Source: Gluconacetobacter sacchari
GTDB taxonomy: Bacteria > Pseudomonadota > Alphaproteobacteria > Acetobacterales > Acetobacteraceae
DNA length: 64,000 nucleotides
Direction: 5' to 3'
Assembly: GCF_014174255.1 (NCBI RefSeq)
Contig: NZ_JABEQJ010000013.1
Coordinates: forward strand, 62,001-126,000
Both the position numbers and the translations under genes were made by a program. Shown here piece by piece: positions 18,498-26,455 of the stretch. The first letter of the stretch is position 1, and every line of letters starts with the position of its first letter. The notes under the pieces are model-generated. The model made no database searches, had not been told where the DNA came from, and was given only the letters and a program-made list of their open reading frames with translations.

Positions 18498-19931
18498 TCA
18501 GACCCTTCCGTCCCCCGTCGGCAGGCGCCCGGCGGCGATCGCCTGGCGGAATGTCGCCCAGTCACGATGGGTCTGCGCGGCGTAGAGCAGCGCGAAGCCG
18601 CCGATCGCATCGGCAAAGGCCCGGCCGCGCCCCAGATAGGCCGCCAGCGCCACCGCGTCGCCCGTCCGGGCGTGGGCACGGGCCAGCGTGCGGCCGCAGA
18701 GCGGCGCATAATCGGCCAGCCCCTGCTGCGCGACTTCGGTGCCGATGGCGGCAAGCCGGGAATCCTTGAGGCGGCGGACATAGAATTGCCGCCCGGCGCC
18801 CGAGAAATCGTGGCGGATGTCCTCGGCCTCGTCCTGCCCCTGGGTATGGGTCCAGCCGAGGAAAGTGTCGGACGCCGCCTGCATCATGCGCTGGCCGGTG
18901 ACCACCCGCTGCCCCTGGTTGCGGAAGACCGAGACCCCGGCATGGGCGGCGAGCACGGAGTCCTGCGCCTCCTTGATCTGGAGCAGCAGGCTGTCGCCAT
19001 CGGCGGTGGCGAACAGGCCGATGGCGCAGAACGTGCCCACGCTGCCCACGCCGACGACCTTGAAGATCACGTCGCGCAGACGGTACCGGGCGAGCAGGAT
19101 GCCGCGTTCGGGCGGCTGGGTGGCGACGTAGCGGGCGAAGGCGTGGCGCAGGACCTCGTCATGCTCGGGCAGGCGCATGACCAGCGGGGGCTTTTCGCGC
19201 AGCGAGGGCGCGCCGGTATCGTCGGCGACCAGGCCGAAATGGCGGCGGGCGCTCGCCATCCGTTCGGCCAGCAGGGTACGCGCCCGGCGCCGCGCCCGCG
19301 TGTCGTCGAAAGCCTCGATCGCGGCGGCGAGGTCGATCCGGTTGGTCCAGATTTCCAGCGGCGTCAGCGGGGCCAGCCGCGCCATTTCGGCCGCGTAGGC
19401 CCGAGCCGCCCGCACGGCCAGTTCTCGCGCCGCGCCGTCCGACAGCCCGGCCTCCTGCCCCGCCAGCACCAGCGAGGCCGCCAGACGCTTGATGTCCCAC
19501 TCGAAGGGCGCGGGCAGGGTTTCGTCGAAATCGTTGATGTCGAAGACCGGCGCGCCCTCGGGCGAGGCGTAGGCGCCGAAATTGGCCAGATGGCAGTCTC
19601 CGCAGGCCTGCACCCTCGGGCCGGTCCAGGCCGTCTGCGCCAGGTCCGCCGCCATCACGGCGGCCGCGCCGCGCAGGAAGGCGAAGGGCGAGGCCGCCAT
19701 GCGCTGGTAGCGGACCGGCAGCAGGGCGGCGATGCGGCCCTCCCCCTGCCGTTCGAGAATCGCCACCGGGTCGGCGCGGCCGGGGGCCGGAACCCAGTCG
19801 GCATGGGCGCCGCGCGGCAGGCTCTGCCGCAGGGCGCGGCCGCCGGCATGGCGGTCGCGCCGGGTGGACAGGGCGGTGGACAAGGCGCTGGCGTGGCCCA
19901 GGGTGGGGAAATCGGCTGGATAGGCGGTCAT
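18498..19931 (-). CDS. DUF2252 family protein
   Basis: This 477-residue protein is a DUF2252 member, recognised from RYQRMAASPFAFLRGAAAVM, the motif CGDCHLANFG at 110-119, FDINDFDETLPAPFEWDIKR just after it, and later VGVGSVGTFCAIGLF. The family resembles aminoglycoside-phosphotransferase or kinase-like folds, but its reaction is not established to my knowledge. No signal peptide or membrane helix is visible, so it should be cytosolic. It is transcribed with the SulP transporter (3-bp gap), implying a joint role. Confidence 0.85.
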   Translation of the reverse strand: MTAYPADFPTLGHASALSTALSTRRDRHAGGRALRQSLPRGAHADWVPAPGRADPVAILERQGEGRIAALLPVRYQRMAASPFAFLRGAAAVMAADLAQTAWTGPRVQACGDCHLANFGAYASPEGAPVFDINDFDETLPAPFEWDIKRLAASLVLAGQEAGLSDGAARELAVRAARAYAAEMARLAPLTPLEIWTNRIDLAAAIEAFDDTRARRRARTLLAERMASARRHFGLVADDTGAPSLREKPPLVMRLPEHDEVLRHAFARYVATQPPERGILLARYRLRDVIFKVVGVGSVGTFCAIGLFATADGDSLLLQIKEAQDSVLAAHAGVSVFRNQGQRVVTGQRMMQAASDTFLGWTHTQGQDEAEDIRHDFSGAGRQFYVRRLKDSRLAAIGTEVAQQGLADYAPLCGRTLARAHARTGDAVALAAYLGRGRAFADAIGGFALLYAAQTHRDWATFRQAIAAGRLPTGDGRV

Positions 19932-19998
19932 CGCCGGATGTTCGCAAGTCGCGGGGCCGCCGTCACGTGCAAAACATCGTCACCGGCCCCGCGCACGG

Positions 19999-20310
19999 TC
20001 ATCCCGGCGGCGTGGCCTGGTCCACCAGCCGCCGGAGCGCGTCGAGATAGGCGATGAAGGCGGAACGGCCGCTGTCGGTCAGGATCAGCCGCGTCAGGGG
20101 GCGCCGGCCGGCGAAGCCTTTGTTCTGCACCACATACCCGGCCTCTTCCAGCTTGCGCAGATGGGTCGACAGATTGCCGTCGGTCACGCCCAGATGGGCG
20201 CGCAGGGCCGTGAAATCCGCCATGCCGGCCGAGGACAGGTAGGCCATGATGCCCAGCCGCACACGGCCATGGATCACATCGTCGATCTGCCCGATATCGA
20301 AATGGTCCAT
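19999..20310 (-). CDS. Small winged-helix transcriptional regulator
   Basis: The 103-residue protein is a single winged helix of the MarR/ArsR-like HTH_34 type. IHGRVRLGIMAYLSSAGMAD leads into the helix-turn-helix LRAHLGVTDGNLSTHLRKLE, and the wing is GYVVQNKGFAGRRPLTRLIL. It starts 6 bp after the end of a membrane-protein gene on the same strand. This pairing of a small winged-helix repressor with a multi-pass membrane protein is common and suggests the regulator controls its own operon. No ligand-binding domain is present. Confidence 0.85.
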   Translation of the reverse strand: MDHFDIGQIDDVIHGRVRLGIMAYLSSAGMADFTALRAHLGVTDGNLSTHLRKLEEAGYVVQNKGFAGRRPLTRLILTDSGRSAFIAYLDALRRLVDQATPPG

Positions 20311-20316
20311 GACCGG

Positions 20317-20940
20317 TCAGGCCGCCCGGCCTTCGCGGCGCAGCAGGACCCAGCCCGGCAGCGCCACCAGCAGCAGGATCAGCAGCCCGTAGAGCAGCAG
20401 GACGGCGGAACTGTCGATCGTCGCCGCCACCGCCAGCGCGCCGGCGAAAGCCCCCGCCGCGACCAGCCGCAGCCAGGACTGGCCCGAGATGACGGCGGTG
20501 GCGCTCCATCCCGCCCCGTACAGCGCGAGGACCAGCGAGGGAAACATGACCCAGACGATCGGCGTGCCGCAGCGCCAGGCCAGGATCAGACCCGCGAGGA
20601 ACATGATGCCGACCCCTGTGCCGAGGCCGCTCCACATCATGCCGATGGCGCGATTGACCATGACCACACTGCCGGGGCGGCCGGGCTGCGCGCGGTTCAG
20701 GACCCAGATCACCGGCAGGTAGACGACCATGGCCGCCAGCCATACCCAGACCTGCGCCTGCGGCGGCAGGCCCGCCCGCCCGGTCGCGACCGCCCAGGCG
20801 ACGACGCTGGCCAGGCCGAACAGCAGCCCGGCACCGAGGAAGTAAGGGCCGCTGGTCAGCGGCGCGCTGCGTCCGGCCTCGGCCAGGGCACGCATGAAGG
20901 CCAGGTCGTCACGCAGCGACGTTTCGGGGCGGGTGGTCAT
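20317..20940 (-). CDS. Multi-pass membrane protein of unknown function
   Basis: A 207-residue protein with a soluble N-terminus (MTTRPETSLRDDLAFMRALA) and about six hydrophobic segments, among them LTSGPYFLGAGLLFGLASVV, VWVWLAAMVVYLPVIWVL and SSAVLLLYGLLILLLVALPG. Start 20940 is supported by GAGG upstream; a longer frame would add 31 non-conserved residues. I recognise no catalytic motif. It is the first gene of a two-gene unit with a winged-helix regulator. Confidence 0.75.
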   Translation of the reverse strand: MTTRPETSLRDDLAFMRALAEAGRSAPLTSGPYFLGAGLLFGLASVVAWAVATGRAGLPPQAQVWVWLAAMVVYLPVIWVLNRAQPGRPGSVVMVNRAIGMMWSGLGTGVGIMFLAGLILAWRCGTPIVWVMFPSLVLALYGAGWSATAVISGQSWLRLVAAGAFAGALAVAATIDSSAVLLLYGLLILLLVALPGWVLLRREGRAA

Positions 20941-21282
20941 GAAAGCCTCGCGAGATTGCGGTGGAAAGGACAGTCGGATGGAGAAAGCGGACGGCATCTC
21001 GCCGGCACGGTCCGGAACAGCGGCAAGATGCAAAACCCTCCCGGCGCGATGGGACCGTATCGACAGGAGGAGATGTAAAACAAATTACTCTCTAATTCAA
21101 AGTTAATTTTTTTGAAAATCCATCGGCATCGATCCCGGCCGCATTCCCGCGTCAGCGCCGCCCGCCCGACCGGCGCTCCATATCGTCCAGGAGACGAAAC
21201 CGCTTTCCCTCCCGCATGTTTATGCCTGCACGAGGCAGCCCCCGAAGGCACGGGAAAGACTTCCCATAGAAATATAAAGAAG
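20941..21282. other. Intergenic region ahead of the OprB-type porin
   Basis: A 342-bp spacer between a leftward membrane-protein gene and the rightward porin. An AT-rich patch at about 21070-21122 stands out and probably holds the porin promoter. A second AT-rich patch (about 21265-21285) lies at the start codon. No repeats or RNA gene were recognised. Confidence 0.5.
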
Positions 21283-22836
21283 ATGTGGAACATGAGACGC
21301 GGCAACACCCCCTCGGAGAAGAACTCGCCTTTCGCGATGTCCGTCCGGGCGGCATGGCGGCCCGCGGCGGCCCGGGCCCTGTGCGCGCTGGCGGTCGCCT
21401 TCGTCACGCATGCCGCCTTGCCGGCCCGGGCCGCCGATCCGGACCCCTTGGCCGCCTGGCCCTTCCAGCGGGAAGCCCAGACGGCGAACACCCAGCCGAT
21501 CGGCAGTCTCGAACAGACCATTCCCGGCTTCCTGCAATCGCCGTACGGCCCCCCGTCATTCGGCGCGCCCTACGGCACCACCCACGCATTCGGCGATTGG
21601 GGCGGCGTCCAGCCATGGTTGCAGAATCACGGCGTCTATGTCGCGCTCGGCCTCTATGAAGGCATTTCCGGCAATGTCTCCGGCGGCAAGCGGCAGAGCT
21701 ACACCCTGGCCGGCCAGGTGGGCGCCACGGTCGATATCGACTGGCAGAAATTGCTGGGCGCGGGGGCGTGGTCCGACGATTTGTGGCTGCACACGCTGGC
21801 GGTCAATGGCAATGGGCAGAATCTCAGCCGGCTGTTCGGCGACAACGGCAACCAGGTGCAGCAGATCTATGGCGCGCGCGGTAACGTGGTCGCGCACCTG
21901 GTCTGGGCCTATTTCGAAAAATCATGGTTGCACCACAAGGTCGATCTGGCCGCCGGCTGGATTCCGACCGGCACCTTCTTCAACAATTCGCCATGGGTGT
22001 GCAGCTTCATGAATGTGTGGCTGTGCGGCAACGTGACGCCGACCAAATATCTGGCAGGCGGGCGCGACTGGCCGTCGGGCAATATCGGCACCGTCCTGCG
22101 GCTGATGCCGAACCCGCAGGTCTATGTCATGGGCGGGCTGTTTGCCGTGTCGCCGCATAGCTACAATGGCGGCATTTCAGGCTGGGCGTGGGGCCAGGAC
22201 AATCTGGGCAAGCTGGCGACGGAAGTGGAAGTGGGCTGGATTCCCGAATTCGGGCCCAACCATCTGATCGGCCATTACAAGGTCGGCGCACTCTACGACA
22301 ATTCGCGCTATGACGATCTTTACGACGATGGCCACGGCCAGCCCTGGATCGTGACCGGGCGGCTTCCGCGCCGGCAGAGCGGGCAGACGTCGGTCTGGGT
22401 GCTGGCGGATCAGATGCTGATCCGCAACGGCGAGGGCCCGATGAACGGGCTGGTGCTGACCGGACAATATTCCTATGCCGATGGCAAGACGTCGCAGATG
22501 AACCATCATCTGGTCGCCGCCCTGCTGGATACCGGCGCGCTATGGGGCCGGCCGCTGGACAGTGTCGGCATCAATGTCCAGTGGGCCAATTTCAGCCGCA
22601 GCGCCATCCTGTCGCAGGAAGCGGCGGCGGCCCACGGCCTGCCGTTTCGCGGCGCGAATTTCGGCACGCCCTATGGCATCCAGGGCCATGAAACGATCTA
22701 TGAAGCCTTCTATTCGGTCCACCTGATGACCGGCGTGTCGCTTCAGCCCGATTTCCAGTACGTCAACCATGTCGGCGGCACCACGGTCTTCAAGGATGCC
22801 GTCGTCCTCAGCACCGTCGTCAGCGCGCTGTTCTGA
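21283..22836 (+). CDS. oprB: OprB-family carbohydrate-selective porin
   Basis: The 517-residue outer-membrane protein has an extended N-terminus with a signal peptide ending near ALPARAADPD. Its beta-barrel is of the carbohydrate-porin OprB family, with motifs such as GVYVALGLYEGISGNVSGG and HHKVDLAAGWIPTGTFFNNS. The two cysteines in PWVCSFMNVWLCGNV could form a disulfide. The barrel ends VVLSTVVSALF with a terminal Phe. The start is uncertain (21283, 21292 or 21337); I chose the first ATG, after AAAGAAG. OprB porins admit glucose and related sugars to the periplasm, where membrane dehydrogenases such as gcd oxidise them. A second family member lies at 31900. Confidence 0.88.
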   Translation: MWNMRRGNTPSEKNSPFAMSVRAAWRPAAARALCALAVAFVTHAALPARAADPDPLAAWPFQREAQTANTQPIGSLEQTIPGFLQSPYGPPSFGAPYGTTHAFGDWGGVQPWLQNHGVYVALGLYEGISGNVSGGKRQSYTLAGQVGATVDIDWQKLLGAGAWSDDLWLHTLAVNGNGQNLSRLFGDNGNQVQQIYGARGNVVAHLVWAYFEKSWLHHKVDLAAGWIPTGTFFNNSPWVCSFMNVWLCGNVTPTKYLAGGRDWPSGNIGTVLRLMPNPQVYVMGGLFAVSPHSYNGGISGWAWGQDNLGKLATEVEVGWIPEFGPNHLIGHYKVGALYDNSRYDDLYDDGHGQPWIVTGRLPRRQSGQTSVWVLADQMLIRNGEGPMNGLVLTGQYSYADGKTSQMNHHLVAALLDTGALWGRPLDSVGINVQWANFSRSAILSQEAAAAHGLPFRGANFGTPYGIQGHETIYEAFYSVHLMTGVSLQPDFQYVNHVGGTTVFKDAVVLSTVVSALF

Positions 22837-22872
22837 TATCGGAGCCCGTCCGACCAGCGCGGTCGCGCGCCG

Positions 22873-23652
22873 TCAGCGATGGGCATCCATCCATCGGCTG
22901 ATCGCGTCCACGGTCTGCGCCTCGATCCCGTCATAGCCATGCGGCGTGAGGGAATCGCAGTTTCGCGCCGCGCGCGTCAGGCCGCCGGACACCATCAGCA
23001 CGCGCACGTCGCGGCTGCCGGTCAGGGCCGCGGCGATTCTCGGGGCGGCGTCGGGAGGCGCGACCGCGCAGCGATCGTCGCGGTTGGCGACGATCAGGGC
23101 CGGACTGCGGACCAGCCGGGGATCGGCACTGAAGACGGTTTCGTGGCTGCCGCCCATGACCGACACCGATTCCGTCAGGATGACGCCGGCCACCCGACCC
23201 GCCGGCGCGTGCGCCGCGCCGTTCATGGCCGCGATCGATCCCTGGCTGGTCCCGAGCAGGAAGACCGCACCCGCCCCATGCGCCCGGACAAAGCCGATCA
23301 GCGCGTTCACGATGGCGGCATAGCGGGGAGAACTGCGGACGCCCCGCAGGCTCGCGCCGTCGATCGCATCCGGGATCAGGACCCCATAGCCCTGGGCGAC
23401 CCAGAGCGCGCGCGTCCGCACGACAAAATTGGTGCCGTGACGCAACCGCCCGTCCGGTTCCAGACCGATCTGTCCGGAGCCTCCGGGCAGCATGATGATC
23501 GTGCCCTTGGCGCCGGGCGGCACCCAAAAGAGAACGCGCTGGCGCGTGCCGTCCGGCAGACGGAGATCCAGCACCCGCTCGTCATGCCCGGACGCCGCCG
23601 CCGACACCCCCGCCGCGACCACGGGCATGAAGAGTGACGCGATCAAAGCCAT
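22873..23652 (-). CDS. Secreted alpha/beta hydrolase, unknown substrate
   Basis: A 259-residue protein with a signal peptide (MALIASLFMPVVAAGVSAAA) and an alpha/beta-hydrolase fold. It shows the oxyanion segment GTIIMLPGGSGQIGLE, nucleophile Ser in FLLGTSQGSIAAMNG, a probable acid in VANRDDRCAVAPP and a probable His in LTPHGYDGIEAQ. I cannot assign a substrate. The open frame continues upstream over the hflX start, but that extension is not signal-like, so 23652 was chosen. It is convergent with the porin gene and divergent from hflX. Confidence 0.75.
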   Translation of the reverse strand: MALIASLFMPVVAAGVSAAASGHDERVLDLRLPDGTRQRVLFWVPPGAKGTIIMLPGGSGQIGLEPDGRLRHGTNFVVRTRALWVAQGYGVLIPDAIDGASLRGVRSSPRYAAIVNALIGFVRAHGAGAVFLLGTSQGSIAAMNGAAHAPAGRVAGVILTESVSVMGGSHETVFSADPRLVRSPALIVANRDDRCAVAPPDAAPRIAAALTGSRDVRVLMVSGGLTRAARNCDSLTPHGYDGIEAQTVDAISRWMDAHR

Positions 23653-23767
23653 GACCAGGGCGTGACCGGCCGGTCGCCGGGACAGGAAGGCAAGACATGC
23701 CGGGCATCGGGTTTCCAGGCGGATACGATGTCCGAGCCACCGCCATATTCGTGCTATAGGCTTGGCG

Positions 23768-25120
23768 ATGGAGACCAGACCCCCCATTCCACTCGCCGTT
23801 CTTGTTGGCATCCAGACCCCCGATGTCGATGATGTCGCCCATGAAGCCAGCCTCGCCGAACTGGGGCGGCTGGTCAAAACGCTGGGCTACGAGGTGGTCG
23901 GCTCGGTGTCGCAGAAGCGCGAAGGCACGGGTGCCGCGTCGCTTCTGGGCGCCGGCAAGCTGGAGGAACTGGCCGCCCTGACCGGCGGCAGCGGCGTCGT
24001 CACCTCCATGGCCGCGCCCCCGATGACCAAGGCCCGCAAGCGGTTCGAAGGCGCCGCCGAGGCCGCGCGCCCGGCCGAACCCGATCCGGACGCCCCCCGC
24101 AGGCCCGAATGCGTCATCGTCGACCATGAACTGTCGCCCAGCCAGATCCGCAACCTCGAACGCGCCACCGGCGCCCAGGTGCTGGACCGCACCGGCGTCA
24201 TCGTCGAGATCTTTCACCGCCATGCCAACACCCGCGAGGCGAAATTGCAGGTGGAGATGGCGCGCCTGAAATATGTCGCCCCCCGCCTGCGCGAATCCGC
24301 CACCGGCGGCGGCCGCCAGCAGGGGCCGGGGGCCGGCGAAAGCAACCTCGCCCTCGACCGCCGCAAGATCCGCGACCGGCTGGCGGAACTGAAAACCCAA
24401 TTGGAGGCGGTGCAACGCGACAGCGACCATCGCCGGTCCGCCCGCCGCGACCAGTTGCGCGTTGCCCTGGTCGGCTACACCAATGCCGGCAAATCCTCGC
24501 TGATGCGCGCCCTGACCGGCAGCCAGGTCCTGGTGCAGGACAAGCTCTTCGCCACGCTCGACACCACCGTCCGCATCCTGCAACCCGAAACGCGCCCGCG
24601 TGTCCTCGTCTCCGACACGGTCGGGTTCATCAAGCAACTGCCCCACGATCTGGTCGCCTCGTTCCGCTCCACCCTGTCCGAAGCGCTCGAGGCCTCGCTG
24701 CTGCTCTACGTGGTCGATGCCTCGGACCCGACCTATGAAGCGCAACTGGAGGTCAGCCGCGGCGTGCTGCGCGACATCGGCGCGGATGCGGTGTCGTCCC
24801 GGCTGGTCCTGAACAAGATGGACCGGGTCGACGCCACCCGGCGCGCCGCCCTGCTGGAAAAACACCCCGACGCGATCATGCTCTCCGCCCACGCGCCCGA
24901 CGATGTCAGCATGCTGCGCGACACCATCGTCGCCTTCTTCGAGGCCGAGATGGTCGACGACGTGCTGGTGCTGCCCTACGCCAGGCAGGCGCTGATCGGC
25001 GAGATCTATGAAAGCGCGCGCGTCCTGTCCGAAGACCATGACGAGACCGGCCGCGTGCTGAAGGTACGCGGCCTGCCCGGCGCCATCGCGCGCCTGCGGC
25101 GAAGCCTCGCGGCCCGATGA
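23768..25120 (+). CDS. hflX: GTPase HflX
   Basis: The 450-residue protein is the ribosome-associated GTPase HflX. The N-terminal glycine-rich domain includes GAASLLGAGKLEELAAL and VDHELSPSQIRNLERATGAQ. The G domain has P-loop GYTNAGKSSLMRAL, G3 DTVGFIKQLPHDLVASFRST and G4 NKMD. An extra Pro/Ala/Glu-rich stretch of about 35 residues (around GVVTSMAAPPMTKARKRFEG) interrupts the N-terminal domain compared with E. coli. HflX rescues stalled ribosomes under stress. It is not next to hfq here. ATG 23768 was preferred over a TTG two codons upstream. Confidence 0.93.
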   Translation: METRPPIPLAVLVGIQTPDVDDVAHEASLAELGRLVKTLGYEVVGSVSQKREGTGAASLLGAGKLEELAALTGGSGVVTSMAAPPMTKARKRFEGAAEAARPAEPDPDAPRRPECVIVDHELSPSQIRNLERATGAQVLDRTGVIVEIFHRHANTREAKLQVEMARLKYVAPRLRESATGGGRQQGPGAGESNLALDRRKIRDRLAELKTQLEAVQRDSDHRRSARRDQLRVALVGYTNAGKSSLMRALTGSQVLVQDKLFATLDTTVRILQPETRPRVLVSDTVGFIKQLPHDLVASFRSTLSEALEASLLLYVVDASDPTYEAQLEVSRGVLRDIGADAVSSRLVLNKMDRVDATRRAALLEKHPDAIMLSAHAPDDVSMLRDTIVAFFEAEMVDDVLVLPYARQALIGEIYESARVLSEDHDETGRVLKVRGLPGAIARLRRSLAAR

Positions 25121-25187
25121 AGGCCACGGGGGAACACGGGTCGGCCCATCCGCGCAAACGACAGGCGCATGTCCGACGGCCTTCGCG

Positions 25188-25682
25188 TCACGCCGGCCCG
25201 TCGCCCCTGCGGGCAGCCTCGATCCGCGCGATATCGATCCGGCCCATGGTCATCATCGCGTCCATCGCCCGCCTCGCGGCGGCGCGATCGGGGTCCTTCA
25301 GCGCGGCCAGCAGCACGCGCGGCACGATCTGCCATGAAAAACCCCAGCGGTCCCTGCACCAGCTACAGACGCTTTCGCTGCCGCCATTGCCGACGATGGC
25401 ATTCCAGTAGCGGTCGGTTTCCGCCTGGTCTTCGGTGACGACCTGAAAGCTGACCGCCTCGTTCGGCTGGAAGGCACGGGTGCCGTTCAGGCCGACGAAT
25501 GCCTGCCCCAGAACCGTGAATTCCACGGTGAGTTCGCTGCCCTTGCTGCCGCCCGGATAGTCGGATGGCGCACGGGTCACCTGGCCGACCGCGCTGTCGG
25601 GAAAGGTGGCCGCATAGAATTCCGCCGCGTTCCGCGCCTCGCCCTGGTCGAACCAGAGACAGGTGACGATCTTACCGGACAT
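25188..25682 (-). CDS. PhnB/VOC-fold family protein
   Basis: A 164-residue protein of the glyoxalase/VOC fold, PhnB-like (3-demethylubiquinone methyltransferase-like Pfam) group. It shows KIVTCLWFDQGEARNAAEFY, VGQVTRAPSDYPGGSKGSEL, FVGLNGTRAFQPNEAVSFQV and WGFSWQIVPRVLLAALKD. Despite the family name, members are not established methyltransferases; many are small metal-binding proteins of unknown role. A GGGAG Shine-Dalgarno supports 25682. The gene stands alone between hflX and a pseudogene. Confidence 0.82.
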   Translation of the reverse strand: MSGKIVTCLWFDQGEARNAAEFYAATFPDSAVGQVTRAPSDYPGGSKGSELTVEFTVLGQAFVGLNGTRAFQPNEAVSFQVVTEDQAETDRYWNAIVGNGGSESVCSWCRDRWGFSWQIVPRVLLAALKDPDRAAARRAMDAMMTMGRIDIARIEAARRGDGPA

Positions 25683-25991
25683 GGCCGCTCTCCCACGTTT
25701 TGAGGCCGTCATGCGCCAGATGGTCCGCGCCGGACCGGGTTCAAGGCCCGTCGCGCCGATCCGCCGATCAGGTTGGCACCTTCGTGTCAGCATGACACAC
25801 ATGTGAAATATTTACGTATTCGTATCGTATTCTGCGTGACGCCTACACTGCGCGAGCCCTACGCCGCACGGACCCGACGCTGCATTATCGAGGGCATCCT
25901 CATGCCTGACGGGATGGAAATCCCGGACCAGGGGTTTCGTATCGCCGCGCGCAGATTCGAGGAAGAGGCCTTGTGGACATGGACTCCATCA

Positions 25992-26446
25992 TCCACCCTG
26001 CGCCCACAGACCGTCATGGACCTCGCGGCCCGGAACGGCGTCGGCCTTCCCGCGACGGATCCTGAAAAATTCCATCAATTTTTAGATTTTTATGATTTTA
26101 TTGCACGTCTTGAGGTCATCGGGATCGGAATGGATTGCGCGGAGTTCAAGGGGCCGCCGGACCTGTTCCAGCATGCGTACGCCCTGGCGCGCTCCGCCGG
26201 ATTGCGCCGCACCGCCCATGTTCCCGGTTTCCGCGATGGACGATCCGCCGATGTTCGGAACCGACATCGGCACCATCTATGTCACGATGGCGCAGGTTCT
26301 GTCGCTGGACATGCGCGAGGTCGCAACCATGTCCCCCCGCCATCGATGCGGCATGGCTTTCCGACGCGGAAAAATCGGCCATGAAAACGGATTTTCAGAG
26401 GGCCATGGACGCGCTGGTCACGGACATGCGGGATTTCGTCGCGTAA
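25992..26446 (+). pseudogene. Degraded adenosine deaminase family gene
   Basis: Four adenosine-deaminase fragments lie in order but in different frames. TLRPQTVMDLAARNGVGLP followed by EKFHQFLDFYDFIARL matches the N-terminus, and it joins directly, through a large in-frame deletion, to VIGIGMDCAEFKGPPDLF and LARSAGLRRTAHV. MDDPPMFGTDIGTIYVTMAQ (normally DDPxMFGT near the C-terminus) is in the next frame, and AWLSDAEKSAMKTDFQRAMD ends at the stop 26444-26446 in the third. The N-terminal metal-binding HxH region is itself disrupted. The catalytic core is missing, so no active enzyme can be made. Length is under half that of a normal gene. Confidence 0.8.
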
Positions 26447-26455
26447 TACGGCCGC

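Noticed and set aside
17247-20057. Open frame of 936 codons on the plus strand
   Set aside because: Antisense to the SulP, DUF2252 and regulator genes, which have clear family motifs; the long frame results from high GC content.
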